DNA of 39,196 bases from an uncultured Gammaproteobacteria bacterium (GCA_947259915.1 CAMYOC010000034.1:1-39196), one strand, 5' to 3'; numbered from the stretch's first letter, positions 1 to 9,913 are shown. The notes: a model not told the origin generated them from the letters alone. Numbers and translations: made by a program.

Positions 1-1250
1 TCCGGATCCAGTTCGCTGCGGATGCTCAGACGCATCAGGTCACGGAAGTTGGATACCGCGATAAAGAACTCGCGCATCATTAGCACCCAGTAATACATAC
101 CGCGGCGGGTGAGATACCAGTTCTCGCCATCATCGCGGATCCCGCCCATTACGCGGAAGACAGCGAAATCCTTCCACAGCGTCTTTGCAAAGCGTCCGTC
201 CCAGCGCGCTTCTGCGTCGGCTTTGTTGAGTCTGAGGCCAAAGAGCTTCATCAGGAAGTAGTAGCGCATGCGATCGTGTTCTCTGAAATCCGAATAACGG
301 GTGATACCGGAATGGCCGCTGTCGATCAGCCGGATATAGCGGTTGATCGAAAAGGACGCCGCGTACAGCGTCCCGCGCAGATAGCTCATGGCGCCGCTGC
401 CGAGCCCGATGTAATCCTCGTGTTCGGTAATGTACTCGTCGATGACGTCATCGCCGCGAGAAAAGCACCAGGCGGAACTCGGCGAGTAGCTTGCCGGCAG
501 GCGATCGAGGATGTCGAAATAGAATCGTTTCTCGCGACCGTAACTGACCCGCCCCATGTCCTTTTTCATCGCCACCGTAGTAGAGCGCGAGCCCATCAGT
601 GGATAGCAGGAGATCTGGTCGACCTCGATCTCACGGGTGAGGATATCGATATCGCGGCGCATCGATTCGATGCTCTGATGCGGCAGGTTGAAGATCAGGT
701 CGACGTTGAGGGTGTCGAACATGCCCTGGACGGTCTCGAGCCGGTCTCGGATCGTCGACCCGCTGCCGTATTTATCCAGTCGCTCCATTTCCCGCAGCAG
801 GCGGTCATCCAGGCTCTGCACGCCGACGGACAGTCGATTGACGCCGGCATCCCGGAGCATCTGCAGGCGTTCCGGAACCAGATCGTCAGGATTGGTCTCG
901 ATCGAGACGCTCTCGATCGGGCTCAGACTACGCGCCAGCTCTATCGTTCTGGCCAGCTCCGGCGCGTCTACAGTGGGTGTGCCGCCGCCGACGTAGATTT
1001 CGCCGAATCGAAAGCCGGCGGCATGGGCCATACGGATCTCGCTCCGCAGCGCCTCGAAGTAGCGCTTCGCCTTGTCTTCCTTGTAGCGCACCCGGTGAAA
1101 CGAACAGAACGGGCACAACACCACGCAGAAGGGGACGTGCAGATAGAGCATCAGCCGCTCCGCGGGATTGCCCGGCGGCACATCGATAAAGTGACCGATG
1201 TTCTCAAGACGCGCGTATTGATCGCTGATCCTGCGCAATACGCTGGTCAT
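1..1250 (-). CDS. HemN-family radical SAM protein (partial, C-terminus beyond left edge)
   Basis: About 416 residues are visible, with no in-frame stop before the window edge. The radical SAM cluster motif CxxxCxxC is C42, C46 and C49, inside HVPFCVVLCPFCSFHR, and the SAM-binding glycine motif GGGTPT lies at about 88-93. This combination marks the HemN/HemW/ChuW superfamily, which includes oxygen-independent coproporphyrinogen oxidases, haem chaperones and haem-degrading methyltransferases. The arginine-rich substrate region expected at the N-terminus of true HemN is not present, so the reaction is not assigned. Start: the ATG at 1250 is chosen. The frame stays open upstream into otsA, and a GTG start is possible. 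It lies 79 nt downstream of otsA on the same strand and may be co-transcribed, but nothing ties it to trehalose. Confidence 0.75.
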   Translation of the reverse strand, partial: MTSVLRRISDQYARLENIGHFIDVPPGNPAERLMLYLHVPFCVVLCPFCSFHRVRYKEDKAKRYFEALRSEIRMAHAAGFRFGEIYVGGGTPTVDAPELARTIELARSLSPIESVSIETNPDDLVPERLQMLRDAGVNRLSVGVQSLDDRLLREMERLDKYGSGSTIRDRLETVQGMFDTLNVDLIFNLPHQSIESMRRDIDILTREIEVDQISCYPLMGSRSTTVAMKKDMGRVSYGREKRFYFDILDRLPASYSPSSAWCFSRGDDVIDEYITEHEDYIGLGSGAMSYLRGTLYAASFSINRYIRLIDSGHSGITRYSDFREHDRMRYYFLMKLFGLRLNKADAEARWDGRFAKTLWKDFAVFRVMGGIRDDGENWYLTRRGMYYWVLMMREFFIAVSNFRDLMRLSIRSELDP

Positions 1251-1329
1251 GGCTCGTTCTATCAGCACGCCTTCATGTTCCTCGTTCGCGCGCCTCTCTG
1301 CAGGGCAGCGGGCCGCAACAGGCGTCGGT

Positions 1330-2739
1330 CTATGCGGTGATGGTCGGAGTGCCGGAGCTACTCTGTGCCCGGACCGCTTCCAGCGCACCGAGGAATCGGT
1401 CCGTCCAGGCGCCGATGTCGTTTATCTGCAGCTGGGCCATCATGGTGCGATAGCGCTCCTGGCGTTCGCCCAGCGGCATGTTGGCGGCGCGTTGTATGGC
1501 TTCGGCGACGCCCTCGGTGTCGTAGGGGTTGACGATCACCGCGGCATCGAGTTCCTCGGCAGCGCCCGCCAGCGAAGACAGGATCAGTGCGCCGGGATCG
1601 TCGGGATCCTGGGCAGCGATGAATTCCTTGGCCACCAGGTTCATGCCGTCACGCAGCGGCGTCACCAGACCGATGCGGGCGACGCGGAACATCCCCATCA
1701 ACATGCTGCGCGAGAAACCGCGGTTGAGATAACGGATCGGTGCCCAGTCCGGTTCGGCAAAGCGGCCGTTGATGTTGCCCGCCAGCTGTTCCAATTCCTC
1801 GCGGATGTCCTGATACGCGCGTACGCCGCTGCGGGTCGGCGGTGCGATCTGCATAAAGACCAGGCGGCCGCGGGTATCCGGATAACTGGTCAACAGCTCG
1901 CCAAATGCGCGGAAGCGTTCCGGCAGGCCCTTGCTGTAGTCCAGCCGGTCGACACCGATGACCAGCTCTCTTCCTACCAGACCGTCCTCCACGCGTTTGA
2001 CCGTGGCGCTGGTCACTGAGCGATCGGCCATCTGCATCACACCCGGCACGTCAATGCCGATCGGGAATGCCGCCGCGGTGAATTCACGGCCACAGGCGCG
2101 GAAGCGGTCATATCCGAGACGGGCTTCGAGGAAACCGACCCGTGCCAGCCCCTCGATAAAGCTGCGCACGTCGCTGCTGGTCTGGAAGCCGATGACGTCA
2201 TAGCGCGTCAGCATCTCGAGGATCCGGCGGTGCCCGGGCAGGGTGCGCAACACATCGATATTCGGGAACGGGACATGGAGAAAAAAGCCGATGGGGTTTT
2301 CGACACCGGCCTTGCGCAGCTCGCCGGCCAGCGGGATCAGGTGATAGTCGTGGGCCCAGATGACGTCGTCGGCCTGCAGCATCGGCCGCAGCTTGCGCGC
2401 GAACAACGCGTTGACCCGCTGATAGGCCTGGCCGAAGCGGCGCTCGTAGTGGAAGAAATTCAGCATGTAATGGCACAACGGCCACAGACAGCCATTGGAA
2501 TAGCCGTTGTAATAATCCTCGAATTCGGTCTCGTCGATATCGACCGTGGCGTAGCTCACCTTGCCGCGTCTGGTCACGGTCGGATCCGTCGGTTCGCCGC
2601 GGCATGTCTTGCCACCCCATCCGAACCACACGCCCCCCTGCTTGCGCAAAGCGGCGAGCAGCCCGATGGCCAGGCCGCCAGCGGTCTTGCCGGTGCTGGG
2701 ATCGGCGACACGGTTCGATACGGCGATCAGGCGGCTCAA
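1330..2739 (-). CDS. otsA: Trehalose-6-phosphate synthase OtsA (GT20)
   Basis: A cytoplasmic glycosyltransferase that joins UDP-glucose to glucose-6-phosphate to give trehalose-6-phosphate. The 469 aa length matches the OtsA family (about 470). Visible motifs are the N-terminal RLIAVSNRV (3-11), the glycine pair at 21-22, HDYHL at 130-134, [13 protein letters not shown] at about 264-276 and [14 protein letters not shown] at 360-373, the nucleotide-sugar and sugar-phosphate contacts of GT20. It begins with TTG, whose bases overlap the TGA of the upstream GH15 gene (TTGA). An in-frame stop at 2815-2817, with no ATG or GTG in between, makes TTG the only reasonable start and points to translational coupling. 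It is the last gene of otsB-GH15-otsA. Glucosylglycerol-phosphate synthase is a related alternative, but the neighbouring OtsB-type phosphatase favours trehalose. Confidence 0.92.
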   Translation of the reverse strand: MSRLIAVSNRVADPSTGKTAGGLAIGLLAALRKQGGVWFGWGGKTCRGEPTDPTVTRRGKVSYATVDIDETEFEDYYNGYSNGCLWPLCHYMLNFFHYERRFGQAYQRVNALFARKLRPMLQADDVIWAHDYHLIPLAGELRKAGVENPIGFFLHVPFPNIDVLRTLPGHRRILEMLTRYDVIGFQTSSDVRSFIEGLARVGFLEARLGYDRFRACGREFTAAAFPIGIDVPGVMQMADRSVTSATVKRVEDGLVGRELVIGVDRLDYSKGLPERFRAFGELLTSYPDTRGRLVFMQIAPPTRSGVRAYQDIREELEQLAGNINGRFAEPDWAPIRYLNRGFSRSMLMGMFRVARIGLVTPLRDGMNLVAKEFIAAQDPDDPGALILSSLAGAAEELDAAVIVNPYDTEGVAEAIQRAANMPLGERQERYRTMMAQLQINDIGAWTDRFLGALEAVRAQSSSGTPTITA

Positions 2740-4520
2740 AATGCTGTCTCCCAGGGTTCGCTCAGCCGCAGCGCGGCGTTGATGATCCCGACCATGCTGT
2801 AAGTTTGGGGGAAATTACCCCATAGCTCGCCGGTCTTCGGATCGAGGTCCTCGGACAGCAGACCGCTCAGGTTGCGGTTGGCAAGCATGTGTTCGAACAT
2901 TTTCCGCGCCTCATCGGTGCGGCCACAGGCAGCGAGGGCATTGATATACCAGAAGGTGCAGATGTTGAATGCGTTTTCCGGCTCGCCGAAATCGTCTGCC
3001 GAGCGGTAGCGGAACACGTGTCCATCCTGTAGCAATTCACGTTCTACCGCGGCGATCGTACCGATAAACCGCGGGTCGTCCGCCGGCAGAAAACCCAGCT
3101 CGTGGACCAGCAGCATGCTCGCATCGAGGTCGTCGCCGTCAAAGCTGTCGACAAAACAGTTGCGTTTCTGGTTCCAGCCGCGGGTCAGGATCAATCCGCG
3201 GATGCGCTCCGCATGCTCGCGCCAGTACTCGCTGCGTTCCACCAGTTCGAGATGAGCGGCGATGCGGGCGAGCCGGTCGCAGGCTGCCCAGCACATCAGG
3301 CTCGAGAAGGTGTGGACTCTTGTCCGGCCCCGGTACTCCCAGATGCCCGCGTCGGGTTGATCATGGAACTCGATCGCACGCTGGCCAAGAACTTCCAGCA
3401 GCTCGAACTGGTCGACGCCGCCGGTGATCGAGAGGCGCTTATCGAAGAAGAACTGTGTGGCCGACAGGATCACCGAACCATAGACGTCGTGCTGGATCTG
3501 TTCGTAGGCCTGGTTGCCGACGCGCACCGGCCCCATCCCGCGATAACCGGGCAGTGACTCGACAAGGCACTCGCTCAGATCGGACTCGCCGCGGATGCCA
3601 TAAACCGGCTGCAGCAGGCCGCCGTCGGTACCGGCTGCCAGATCAAGGATGTAGCGGAGATACGCCTCCATGGTATTGGTCGCGCCGAGCCGGTTCAGCG
3701 CATGGACCACGAAAAAGCTGTCACGCAGCCAGCAGAACCGGTAATCCCAGTTGCGCTGGGTGCCTGCCGCTTCGGGGATCGAGGTCGTCATGGCGGCGAC
3801 CACCGCCCCGGTGTCTTCGAAGGTGCAGAGTTTTAGGGTGATGGCGGCGCGGATCACCGCGTCCTGCCACTCGAACGGGATAGACAGGGTCCGGACCCAG
3901 GCGTGCCAGTAGTCCCGGGTACGTTCATAAAAGCGACGGCTGACCGTGACCACCGAATCGCGCACGCTCTCGTCGGGGCCGAGGATAAAAGCCACGGGTC
4001 GATTGAGGACGAAATTGCGTTCCGACAGCACGTGGCTGATGGAGGCATCGGTCGTCAGCCGCAGCGTGATCTGGGAGCCTACGTAGCGGATATGGTTGCT
4101 GCCAAACGTCACGGTCGGCGATTCGGCCCCGTATTCGCTGACCGGACGCAGCCGGATCGTGACCCGGGGACTACCCTCCAGCGGCTCGACATAACGGACG
4201 ATGGTGGTGGGCCGGAAGTGACGATCGAACTGACGGAAGCGTGGCGCGAAGTCGACTATTTTGACCGCACCGCCATGACGGTCCCGCAGCACCGTCTCGA
4301 GGATCGGCGTATTGGTCAGATACGTTTGCTCCGTCGACTCCAGATCCTCCAGCATGACGTCGAAAAAGCCGGTCGCGCGTTGCTCGTTGTTGCCCAGCAG
4401 ATCGCAGAACACCGGATCACCGTCAAAGCCCGGATAACAGGACCAGACGATCCTGCCCTGCCGGTCTACCAGCGCCGCGGTCTGGCAGTTGCCGATGATG
4501 GCCAGATCAAGCGTCGACAT
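2736..4520 (-). CDS. GH15-family glycosidase (glucoamylase or trehalase-like)
   Basis: A 594 aa protein of the GH15 (alpha/alpha)6-barrel family. An N-terminal beta-sandwich domain (roughly 1-220) starts STLDLAIIGNCQTAALVD, the usual opening. It is followed by the catalytic barrel with NWDYRFCWLRDSFF at 257-270 and, near the C-terminus, SEDLDPKTGELWGNFPQ at about 556-572, where the catalytic glutamate (about E557) lies. There is no signal peptide, so it should be cytoplasmic. Bacterial GH15 members hydrolyse maltooligosaccharides or trehalose; the position between otsB and otsA suggests trehalose, which is inference. The start is the ATG at 4520, overlapping the end of otsB by 14 nt. The frame is open further upstream inside otsB, but that extension is low-complexity Arg/Ser/Pro and not family-like. 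Confidence 0.88.
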   Translation of the reverse strand: MSTLDLAIIGNCQTAALVDRQGRIVWSCYPGFDGDPVFCDLLGNNEQRATGFFDVMLEDLESTEQTYLTNTPILETVLRDRHGGAVKIVDFAPRFRQFDRHFRPTTIVRYVEPLEGSPRVTIRLRPVSEYGAESPTVTFGSNHIRYVGSQITLRLTTDASISHVLSERNFVLNRPVAFILGPDESVRDSVVTVSRRFYERTRDYWHAWVRTLSIPFEWQDAVIRAAITLKLCTFEDTGAVVAAMTTSIPEAAGTQRNWDYRFCWLRDSFFVVHALNRLGATNTMEAYLRYILDLAAGTDGGLLQPVYGIRGESDLSECLVESLPGYRGMGPVRVGNQAYEQIQHDVYGSVILSATQFFFDKRLSITGGVDQFELLEVLGQRAIEFHDQPDAGIWEYRGRTRVHTFSSLMCWAACDRLARIAAHLELVERSEYWREHAERIRGLILTRGWNQKRNCFVDSFDGDDLDASMLLVHELGFLPADDPRFIGTIAAVERELLQDGHVFRYRSADDFGEPENAFNICTFWYINALAACGRTDEARKMFEHMLANRNLSGLLSEDLDPKTGELWGNFPQTYSMVGIINAALRLSEPWETAF

Positions 4521-5289
4521 GCGCAGTCTCCTTGTTTCCGGACTCGTCTCCGAGCAGGTTGTGCTCCAGCCATGCCAGCAATTCCACCACCGAGCCGACC
4601 CGGTGCGCGGCGGTCGTCGCCTGCCCGTCGCCGACGCGTATCGATTCGCCACCCATGTCATTGACCACGACAAAACCGTCCTCGTCGGTGATGTCATCGC
4701 CGGCAAATATCGGTATCCGGCCGGCGAATGGCGATTCCTGCATAAATTGCAGGATCGCGGTGCCCTTGTCCTGACCGGCGGGCTTGAGTTCCAGCACCAT
4801 CTTGCCGTGCTGGACATGGAATTGCTCGCCGGCGGCATCGGCGACCCGGGCCATCACCCGATCGGCCTCCGCCGCGAGTGCGGGCGCGTTACGGTAATGG
4901 AGTGCCAGTGCCGCGCCCTTGTCCTCCAGCAACAGCCCCGACCGGTTCTCCACAAACGCCATCAGTTCCCGTTTGACCTCGTGCAACTGGTCTTCCAGCG
5001 TGGCGCGAAAGTGCATGGTGCCGTCCGCCGAGCGCCGCTCGATCCCGTGCAGACCTGCAGTCGGCAGGGCCAGCGGCATGAACAGCCGGTCCAGATCCGC
5101 GATCGCGCGTCCGCTGACCAGCGCCACCGCGCCGTCGAGCTCGAGGGCCGCGCGTCGCACCAGCAGCTTCAGACGTGGCGTCGTGCGCACGGCGTCCGGG
5201 TGATCGGCGATATCGAGGAGCGTCCCGTCCACGTCCAGGAAAAGCGCCCAGCGGCTGTTCCAGGCAGGTAGTGCTCCGGGCTGCGGCAT
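4507..5289 (-). CDS. otsB: Trehalose-6-phosphate phosphatase OtsB
   Basis: A HAD-superfamily phosphatase that removes phosphate from trehalose-6-phosphate, the second step of trehalose synthesis. The 260 aa length fits the family. Motif I is FLDVDGT, with nucleophile D19 and general acid D21. Motif II is the SGR at 59-61, the lysine motif is GKMVLELKP (about 162-170) and motif IV is GDDITDEDGF (197-206). The ATG at 5289 is preceded by AAGGTG at suitable spacing on the minus strand. It is the first gene of the otsB-GH15-otsA operon, all joined by overlaps, so the three proteins are probably made together, as in an osmotic or desiccation response. The 359-nt upstream region is shared with a divergent efflux operon. 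Confidence 0.93.
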   Translation of the reverse strand: MPQPGALPAWNSRWALFLDVDGTLLDIADHPDAVRTTPRLKLLVRRAALELDGAVALVSGRAIADLDRLFMPLALPTAGLHGIERRSADGTMHFRATLEDQLHEVKRELMAFVENRSGLLLEDKGAALALHYRNAPALAAEADRVMARVADAAGEQFHVQHGKMVLELKPAGQDKGTAILQFMQESPFAGRIPIFAGDDITDEDGFVVVNDMGGESIRVGDGQATTAAHRVGSVVELLAWLEHNLLGDESGNKETAHVDA

Positions 5290-5648
5290 ATCGACACCTT
5301 ATGGAATAGGACTGGATTTGCCAACCCGACAAGATCTGCCGGCTTTCCAACGGAGGTGTGCATCGGTTGATGGCCGCCGACGGTCCCGGACGCTGTGCCG
5401 GTTGGCCAGGTCAGTTATCTCAGTTCAGGTCCGGGCTCGCAGGCCAGGGCCAGCGGACAAACCGGAGGGGTCGTTTGGGAGATAATGGTCCTGGATGGCC
5501 GCAGGCCCTGCCAGATTCGATCCACTCGCGAGGCTGAGTTGGCGCCGAAGCGGCGCATCCCGCCCGCAGCCGGTTCCGATAACATAGCGGCCTTGTGCGG
5601 CAGCGGTGCTGCGGCCAACCCAGATCTGTTGAAAGGTGCATAGGACAG
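5290..5648 (+). other. Divergent intergenic region between otsB and the RND operon
   Basis: 359 nt without a convincing gene; short open frames here have no family resemblance. It must hold promoters in both directions, but I see no pair of -35 and -10 hexamers good enough to call on either strand. There is a small hairpin around GCGCCG-AAG-CGGCGC near 5542-5557 and an AAAGGTG ribosome-binding site just before the adaptor gene at about 5632-5638. Confidence 0.4.
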
Positions 5649-6734
5649 ATGTCCAGACAATTCCTGTTGATCCTGCTGCTTGCCTGGAGTCTGGCAGGGG
5701 CCCAGCCGGCCCCGGCTCCGGTTGTTGTGGAGCAGGTCGTGCTTGCCTCGGCGCTGGATCAGCTGGCGCTGACCGGCACCGCGACCGCGCGGCGGACGTC
5801 TTCGATCTCCCCGTATTCAGAAGGCCTGGTTATCGACATGCGCGCCGACGTCGGCGATGTGGTTGCTCAGGGTCAGGTCCTGGCACGGCTGGACGGCGTG
5901 ATCGCCGGTCATGAGCTGACCCGGGCCGGCGCGGCGCTGGACGAGTCCCGGGCAGAGCTGCGCGACGCGATCCGCCGCCGTGACGAGGCGGCGCGGGTCC
6001 ATGCGGACAACCTGATCGCTGCCAGCACGTTCGAGTCCGCCGTGGCCGAGGCGGACATCCAGCAGGCCGTGGTAGCCAGACTCGAGGCCGAGTTTGCGCG
6101 CCAGCAGGAGATCGTCCGTCGTTACACGGTCCGCGCCCCCTTTGCCGGCGTGATCGCGCAAAAGTTCGCGGAGGTCGGTCAATGGTTGCAGCGCAGCCAG
6201 GCCCTGTTCGAGCTGGTAGATGCCGAAGTCCTGCGGGTAGACGTGCCGGTACCCCAGGCGTATTTCGCCAGCGTCGGCGCGGGCACGCCGGCAACGGTGC
6301 AGTTTGATGCGCAGGCCGGCAAGCCGATCGAGGCCGTGGTCACCACCCGGGTGCCGATCAGCGATCCGGCGGCCCGCACCTTTGTCGCCAGGCTGGAAGT
6401 CGACAACAGCGATGGTCAGTTCGCGCCCGGCATGTCGGTGCGGGTCACGCTGCGTCCCGGCGACCAGCAGTGGGGCGCTGCCCTGCACGTGCCGCGAGAC
6501 GCGCTGGTCCGGCTGCCCGATGGTAGCTATCGGCTGTGGCTGGCGGCAGGCAACGGAGAGCAGGCCAAGGCACGGGCGACCACGGTGCAGATCAGACGTT
6601 TTAGCGGCAGCTTTGCGGTCATCGATCCGGGCAAGGGCCCTGCCGAGGTCAAGCTGGGCGACCGCGTGATCGTCCGCGGCAACGAATCCTTGTCACCTGG
6701 TCAATCGATCAACATCGTCGAGCCGGGGCCCTGA
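5649..6734 (+). CDS. RND efflux periplasmic adaptor (membrane fusion protein)
   Basis: A 361 aa periplasmic adaptor that links an inner-membrane RND pump to an outer-membrane channel. It has an N-terminal signal peptide (MSRQFLLILLLAWSLAGA) with no lipobox cysteine. Next come the split barrel-sandwich/lipoyl halves (about 45-80, with SPYSEGLVIDMRADVGDVVAQGQVLARLD, and about 145-185, with YTVRAPFAGVIAQKFAEVGQWL), separated by an alpha-helical hairpin rich in Arg, Glu and Ala, then a beta-barrel and membrane-proximal domain. The ATG at 5649 is chosen because it starts the signal peptide and follows AAAGGTG; an in-frame ATG at 5595 would add 18 residues that do not fit. Its TGA overlaps the pump ATG by one base, so the two genes are coupled. 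No outer-membrane factor gene is adjacent, so the pair probably uses a shared TolC-type channel. Confidence 0.9.
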   Translation: MSRQFLLILLLAWSLAGAQPAPAPVVVEQVVLASALDQLALTGTATARRTSSISPYSEGLVIDMRADVGDVVAQGQVLARLDGVIAGHELTRAGAALDESRAELRDAIRRRDEAARVHADNLIAASTFESAVAEADIQQAVVARLEAEFARQQEIVRRYTVRAPFAGVIAQKFAEVGQWLQRSQALFELVDAEVLRVDVPVPQAYFASVGAGTPATVQFDAQAGKPIEAVVTTRVPISDPAARTFVARLEVDNSDGQFAPGMSVRVTLRPGDQQWGAALHVPRDALVRLPDGSYRLWLAAGNGEQAKARATTVQIRRFSGSFAVIDPGKGPAEVKLGDRVIVRGNESLSPGQSINIVEPGP

Positions 6735-9700
6735 TGTTGTTCCGGCGCATTCTCGAGAACCCGATCCTGGTGGCTGTCGGCGCCAGCCTGATCGTGGTGC
6801 TGGGCGTGCTCTCGGTGATCCGGGTGCCGGTCCAGCTGATCCCCGACCTGGACGTGCGTGCGGTCACCGTCGTCACGCGCTGGCCCGGCGCGACACCGCA
6901 GGATGTTGAGCGGGAGATCCTGGTCGAGCAGGAGGAATATCTCAGCAATATTTCCGGCATCGACCGGATGATCTCCCGAGCCTCGATGGGACGCGCCGAG
7001 ATCGAGATCGAGTTCCCCTATGGCACCGACATCGACGACGTGCTGGTGCGGGTCAACAACGCGCTGACCCAGGTGCCGTCCTATCCGGAGAACGTGGACG
7101 AACCACGCATCATCGCCAACTCTTACTCCGATAACTCGTTCGTATTCTTTGGCATCTTCCCGCTGCCGGGCAATGACGGTGACATCAACACGTTTTTCGA
7201 CGAGATCGACGATCAGGTGCGGGTACAAATCGCACGCGTGCCCGGGGTCTCCGAGGCGGATCTGCGTGGTGGCGTCGAGCGCCAGATGCGGATCTATGTC
7301 GACCCGGTACGGCTCGCCGATCGCCGTATCTCCATCGATCAGGTGCGCAACGCGATCCGCGGGCGCAACCGGGATGTCTCGGGTGGCGATCTGGACGCGG
7401 GCAAGAAACGCTATGTGATGCGCACCATCGGTCGCTTCCAGACGGTCGAGGAAATCAATGATCTGGTCATCGCGCGACGCGGTGACGCCTTGGTGCGTCT
7501 GCGCGATGTCGGTTACGCGCAGCTCGATTTCGCCGAGAAACAGCGTATCGGCTATTTGAACGAACGTCCGGTGGTGGTGATGACCATCCGCCGTGAACCG
7601 GGTTCCAACATCGTCGCCGTCCGCGATGCGGTAAAGCAGCGCATGGAGGAACTCAACGAGAGCGCACTGGCGCCGCTTGGCCTCACCAGCCAGATGTTCG
7701 TGGATGACGCCAAGTATGTGGAAGACGCGGTCTCGGTGGTGCGACAAAATCTGATCCTCGGTGCGATGCTGGCCACCGCGGTGTTGTTCCTGTTCCTGCG
7801 TTCCTGGCGCACCACGCTGGTCGGCGCCATCGGCATCCCCGTGTGTCTGGTGGCCGCCTTCCTCGGGCTGTTGCTGACCGGGCGCACGATCAATGTGATC
7901 TCCCTGGCCGGCGTCGCCTTCGCCATCGGCATGACGCTGGATAACAGCATCGTTGTGCTGGAGAACATCCACAGCCACCGCGGCGCGGGCGAGACCCGCT
8001 TCGATGCCGCGCTGAACGGCGTCAGCGAGGTCTGGAAGGCGGTCCTGGCCTCGACCTTGACCACCATCTTCGTATTTATCCCTGTGCTGTTTGTGCAGGA
8101 GCAGGCCGGTCAGCTCTATTCCGATATCGCGGTCGCCATCTCGGCCTCGATATTTATGTCGATGCTGGTGGCGATAACGGTGGTCCCGGTCGGCGCCTGC
8201 TATCTGGGCGGGTTCAGCCAGGCGCCCGAAGCCGAGGACACCAGCGATCATGGACTGATCCACGGATTGCTTGCCGCCGTCGCCGGGGCTGCACGCAGCC
8301 GCGGCCGGCAGATCGCCAGCGTGTCGATCCTGCTCGCGCTGACTGCCGCGATTATCGTGTTCCTGACGCCCAAGGCCGAGTATCTGCCTGAAGGCGAGGA
8401 GGCCAAGGCGTTTTCCAGCGCCACCGCGCCGCCCGGTTACAGTCTCCAGGAAACCGAGAAAGTCGGACGGGCCATCCGCGCCTTCCTGCGACCCTATGTC
8501 GGCGGCGATCCCGACGCATTCGACGCCGGCGAGACCGACTTTCCACCGATCGAGTTCGCCATACAATTCGTCTCGGCCGGCAACGTCCGCACCATCGTGC
8601 CGACCATCGCCCCCGGACATATCGATGAGCTGATCGAGGGTCTCTCTGCCCATCTGCAGCAGTACCCGGCCATGCGCAGCTTCGTCTCTCGTGGTTCGAT
8701 CTTCTCCGGCAACTCGGGTGGCACGCGCAGCATCAATGTGGATATCAGCGGCCCCGACATCGAGGCTCTGTACCAGGCCGCGGCCGCCGTGTTCAGCGAG
8801 GCGCGCACGGTGTTCGAGAACCCGCAGGTCCGGGCGCAGCCCAGCGGACTCGCGCTGGCGCAACCGTTTCTGGAGATCCGGCCCGACTGGGAGCGGGCGG
8901 CGGAGCTGGGCATCTCCGCGGCCGAGCTGGGTTACTCGGTCTGGGCCTATTCCGATGGTGCTTTTGTCGACGAGTTCTTCCTCGGTGACGACAAGATCGA
9001 CATGTATCTCTACAGCACCGAGGGCACGGTCAAACATCCGGAAGACATCGCCGGTCTGTATATCTATACCGCGGCGGGGGCTGCAGTGCCGTTATCCACC
9101 GTGGCAACCGTGGTCGAGACCACCAGCACGGATTCGATCCGCCGCGTGGACGGTAGCCGCACGATCACAGTCTCGATCATCCCGCCGCGCAAAGTGCCGC
9201 TGGAGGTCGGGGTCGAGACGGTACAAAACGACATCATCTCCGCGCTCAAGGCCCGCGGTGAGGTGGACGCCAGTATCCATTTCCGGCTGAGCGGTGCCAG
9301 CGATCAGCTCGACGCCACCCGCCAGGCGCTGGCATCCAACTTTTTTGTCGCGCTGCTGATCACCTACTTCCTGCTGGTGGCGATCCTCTCGCACTGGGGC
9401 TACCCGCTGATCATCATGACCACGGTACCGATCGGTCTCAGCGGCGGCATCGCAGGCTTGTGGCTGCTTAACGCAGTCGGCGCACAGCTGCCGCTGATCG
9501 GCATCGATGCCCTGCAACAGCCGCTGGATGTGATCACGATGCTCGGTTTCCTGGTGCTGGTTGGCACCGTCGTCAACAACCCGATCCTGATCGTCGATCG
9601 CACCATGCACAACGTCCGTGAAGGCGGGATGGACAATGCGCCGGCGATCATGGCGGCGGTGCGCTCGCGCTTGCGTCCGATCATGATGTCTACGATCACT

Positions 9701-9913
9701 ACCGTGCTCGGCCTGTCACCTCTGGTGTTTATCCCCGGTGCCGGCACCGAGCTCTACCGCGGGCTGGGGACGGTGGTGCTGTTTGGCATCCTCTACTCGG
9801 CACTCGTCACCTTGTTCTTCCTGCCCTCGCTGCTGGGATTGGTGCTGGCCGCTGGAGGCTGGATGCGACAGCGAGCAGCCAGCGCAGCGGCGCCCCAGCC
9901 GGGCGCCCCGTGA
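6734..9913 (+). CDS. RND efflux permease (AcrB/HAE family)
   Basis: A 1059 aa inner-membrane proton-driven exporter, the usual length for AcrB-type pumps. It has the typical two-fold layout: TM1 near 10-30, a large periplasmic loop, a TM2-6 block (about 335-480), a second TM/periplasmic half, and a final TM8-12 block (about 865-1045). The N-terminal VPVQLIPDLDVRAVTVVTRWPGA is characteristic. The TM4 proton-relay pair, DD in AcrB, reads D403-N404 here (GMTLDNSIVVLENI), and the position of AcrB Lys940 in TM10 is N948 (VVNNPILIVDR). That variant exists in some RND subfamilies, so the coupling residues differ from AcrB although the fold is intact. It is the second gene of a two-gene operon. The substrate cannot be told from sequence; heavy-metal (CzcA) motifs are absent, so a drug, lipid or other organic substrate is more likely. 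Confidence 0.92.
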   Translation: MLFRRILENPILVAVGASLIVVLGVLSVIRVPVQLIPDLDVRAVTVVTRWPGATPQDVEREILVEQEEYLSNISGIDRMISRASMGRAEIEIEFPYGTDIDDVLVRVNNALTQVPSYPENVDEPRIIANSYSDNSFVFFGIFPLPGNDGDINTFFDEIDDQVRVQIARVPGVSEADLRGGVERQMRIYVDPVRLADRRISIDQVRNAIRGRNRDVSGGDLDAGKKRYVMRTIGRFQTVEEINDLVIARRGDALVRLRDVGYAQLDFAEKQRIGYLNERPVVVMTIRREPGSNIVAVRDAVKQRMEELNESALAPLGLTSQMFVDDAKYVEDAVSVVRQNLILGAMLATAVLFLFLRSWRTTLVGAIGIPVCLVAAFLGLLLTGRTINVISLAGVAFAIGMTLDNSIVVLENIHSHRGAGETRFDAALNGVSEVWKAVLASTLTTIFVFIPVLFVQEQAGQLYSDIAVAISASIFMSMLVAITVVPVGACYLGGFSQAPEAEDTSDHGLIHGLLAAVAGAARSRGRQIASVSILLALTAAIIVFLTPKAEYLPEGEEAKAFSSATAPPGYSLQETEKVGRAIRAFLRPYVGGDPDAFDAGETDFPPIEFAIQFVSAGNVRTIVPTIAPGHIDELIEGLSAHLQQYPAMRSFVSRGSIFSGNSGGTRSINVDISGPDIEALYQAAAAVFSEARTVFENPQVRAQPSGLALAQPFLEIRPDWERAAELGISAAELGYSVWAYSDGAFVDEFFLGDDKIDMYLYSTEGTVKHPEDIAGLYIYTAAGAAVPLSTVATVVETTSTDSIRRVDGSRTITVSIIPPRKVPLEVGVETVQNDIISALKARGEVDASIHFRLSGASDQLDATRQALASNFFVALLITYFLLVAILSHWGYPLIIMTTVPIGLSGGIAGLWLLNAVGAQLPLIGIDALQQPLDVITMLGFLVLVGTVVNNPILIVDRTMHNVREGGMDNAPAIMAAVRSRLRPIMMSTITTVLGLSPLVFIPGAGTELYRGLGTVVLFGILYSALVTLFFLPSLLGLVLAAGGWMRQRAASAAAPQPGAP

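Noticed and set aside
276..1340. Plus-strand 354-codon frame
   Set aside because: It is codon-aligned antisense of the radical SAM gene, which has CxxxCxxC and GGGTPT motifs.
6701..9037. 778-codon open frame opposite the RND permease
   Set aside because: It mirrors GC-biased codons of a clear pump gene and has a His/Asp/Arg-rich sequence without any family likeness.
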